DNA from: an uncultured Eubacterium sp.
Lineage (GTDB): Bacteria; Bacillota_A; Clostridia; Lachnospirales; Lachnospiraceae
DNA length: 6,466 bases
Direction: 5' to 3'
NCBI GenBank assembly: GCA_947653505.1
Contig: CANTHI010000219.1
Coordinates: forward strand, 1-6,466
A program made the translations under genes and the position numbers. Under the pieces are notes generated by a model. That model ran no database searches, was not told where the DNA came from, and saw nothing but the letters and a program-made list of their open reading frames with translations. Shown here one piece after another: positions 5,587 to 6,466 of this stretch. Every line of letters starts with the position of its first letter. Position 1 is the stretch's first letter.

Positions 5587-6466
5587 ATGCTGGAACAGAT
5601 TTTTCTGAAAGTATTGAATATGGGGATTACGGCTGGTTATTGTATGATGCTGGTGCTGGCGCTGCGGATATTTTTGCGTAAGCAGCCAAAGATTTATTCG
5701 TATGTGTTGTGGGCGGCTGTATTTTTCCGGCTGGTATGTCCGGTATCTTTGCAGAGTACGCTGAGTATTCTGCGGGTGAAAACAAATCCTGTGCCGCTGG
5801 AAATTCAGATGCAGGAAGTGCCTCAGAATTTGAATGAAGCAGTTTTGGATGAAGCAGTTTTGGATGGGGGTGTGGCGAATGGAAATGGGATTTTGAAAGA
5901 GCCGGTACAAAATCCTTCTCCATCTGCAGAGACTGCGGGACGTGGGAGCCTGGTACAGGAGATACCTGCGGTGGCAGCTGTATTGTGGATTGCAGGAATG
6001 TGCCTGCTTTTGCTTTATAGTGCATGGTCTTATATACGGCTGCGGCTGCAGCTGCGTGACGCAGTACTGGTGGAGGAGGGAGTTTATGAAAAGGAACAGC
6101 TTGCGACGCCGTTTGTAGCGGGATGGCGCCGGCCTGCAATTTTCCTCCCGCCGGATATGGAAGAACAAAACAGACGGTTTGTGCTGGAGCATGAAAGGAC
6201 GCATATCAGACGCAGGGATTATCTGGTAAAGCAGGCTGCGTTTCTGGTCTGCTGTGTGCACTGGTTTCAGCCGGCTGCATGGATTTCGTTTTATCTGATG
6301 TGCAGGGACATGGAGATGTCCTGTGATGAGTGTGTAATCCGAAAGCTTGGTAACGATGTACGGAAACCTTATTCCGCGGCATTGCTTTCTTTATCTTCGG
6401 GCAGAAAGATTATACTGGGAAGTCCGCCTGCGTTTGGAGAGAGCAGTATCCGCAGCCGGATTGTCA
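5587..6466 (+). CDS. blaR1: BlaR1/MecR1-type M56 family metalloprotease (antirepressor), 3' partial
   Basis: Integral-membrane zinc protease, the usual partner of BlaI. On sensing a signal outside, its cytosolic protease domain triggers loss of the repressor. The frame is open to the right edge (293 complete codons). Predicted membrane segments lie at about 12-29, 36-55 and 128-153 (numbering from ATG 5587). LRKQPK after the first segment fits a cytosolic loop. The zinc site is H202-E-R-T-H206 (HExxH), with the downstream D-M-E243-M-S-C-D-E supplying the likely third ligand. TPFVAGWRRPAIFLPP just before is also typical of M56. The last membrane segment and extracellular sensor are beyond the window, so it cannot be said whether the sensor is a penicillin-binding domain. 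The start could be ATG 5581 (two residues longer); 5587 is preferred because AAAGGGTGGG (5571-5580) is better spaced for it. The 125-bp gap after blaI contains no terminator. Confidence 0.92.
   Translation, partial: MLEQIFLKVLNMGITAGYCMMLVLALRIFLRKQPKIYSYVLWAAVFFRLVCPVSLQSTLSILRVKTNPVPLEIQMQEVPQNLNEAVLDEAVLDGGVANGNGILKEPVQNPSPSAETAGRGSLVQEIPAVAAVLWIAGMCLLLLYSAWSYIRLRLQLRDAVLVEEGVYEKEQLATPFVAGWRRPAIFLPPDMEEQNRRFVLEHERTHIRRRDYLVKQAAFLVCCVHWFQPAAWISFYLMCRDMEMSCDECVIRKLGNDVRKPYSAALLSLSSGRKIILGSPPAFGESSIRSRIV
5836..5865 (+). repeat. Perfect 15-bp tandem duplication inside blaR1
   Basis: GAAGCAGTTTTGGAT occurs at 5836-5850 and again at 5851-5865 without a mismatch, encoding EAVLD twice (residues 84-93). 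It lies in the loop between membrane segments 2 and 3, which is extracellular in the BlaR1 topology. The duplication is in frame, so the gene stays intact. Confidence 0.9.

Noticed and set aside
5436..5681. An 81-codon plus-strand frame overlapping the end of blaI and the start of blaR1
   Set aside because: It begins with TTG inside blaI and overlaps about 95 bp of blaR1, whose M56 motifs are unambiguous in another frame. It resembles no known family.
5533..6261. Long minus-strand frames opposite blaR1 (also 5627-6139)
   Set aside because: They are rich in His, Gln, Pro and Arg and are shadows of the M56 protease gene, which has HExxH and membrane segments on the plus strand.

Overview
The window looks like chromosomal DNA from a Gram-positive anaerobe of the class Clostridia, most likely a Lachnospiraceae-type gut Firmicute. 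This is inferred from moderate GC content, strong AGGAGG-type ribosome binding sites, near-consensus sigma-A promoters, a class A penicillin-binding protein with a cysteine-bearing C-terminal extension and an Asn/Pro/Asp/Glu-rich tail, and a BlaI/BlaR1 pair. No species can be named from the sequence alone.

Layout. Positions 2-2326 (+) encode most of a class A penicillin-binding protein whose N-terminus lies off the left edge. After a 78-bp gap without a terminator comes a YigZ/IMPACT-family protein (2405-3070, +), and 18 bp later a xylose-isomerase-like TIM-barrel protein (3089-4006, +). These three genes could be read as one transcript, which ends at a strong intrinsic terminator at 4108-4142. 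Just beyond it are about 3.5 copies of a 17-bp tandem repeat (4147-4206). An unrecognised 177-residue protein follows on the minus strand (4223-4756), with its own near-perfect sigma-A promoter (4839-4867) and a perfect 17-bp dyad in its leader. The divergent intergenic region leads to a BlaI/MecI-type repressor (5096-5461, +) and a BlaR1/MecR1-type M56 metalloprotease (5587 to the right edge, +), which is cut off before its sensor domain.

How the genes fit together. The left operon begins with cell-wall synthesis (glycan polymerisation and peptide cross-linking). Its two downstream genes have no obvious wall role. The right operon has the architecture of a beta-lactam-type signal-response module: a membrane protease that would inactivate a DNA-binding repressor. 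The repressor's probable operators are visible. Two 17-bp dyads, GTCTAT-N5-ATAGAC, have centres exactly 30 bp apart, overlap the promoter and initial transcribed region of blaI, and together form a 49-bp near-palindrome. No beta-lactamase is visible, so the output of this regulator pair is either off the right edge or elsewhere.

Nothing here is clearly a new system. The points most worth checking are the operator pair, the 17-bp repeat array, the well-regulated-looking orphan gene, and the anomalous extreme 5' end of the PBP gene.
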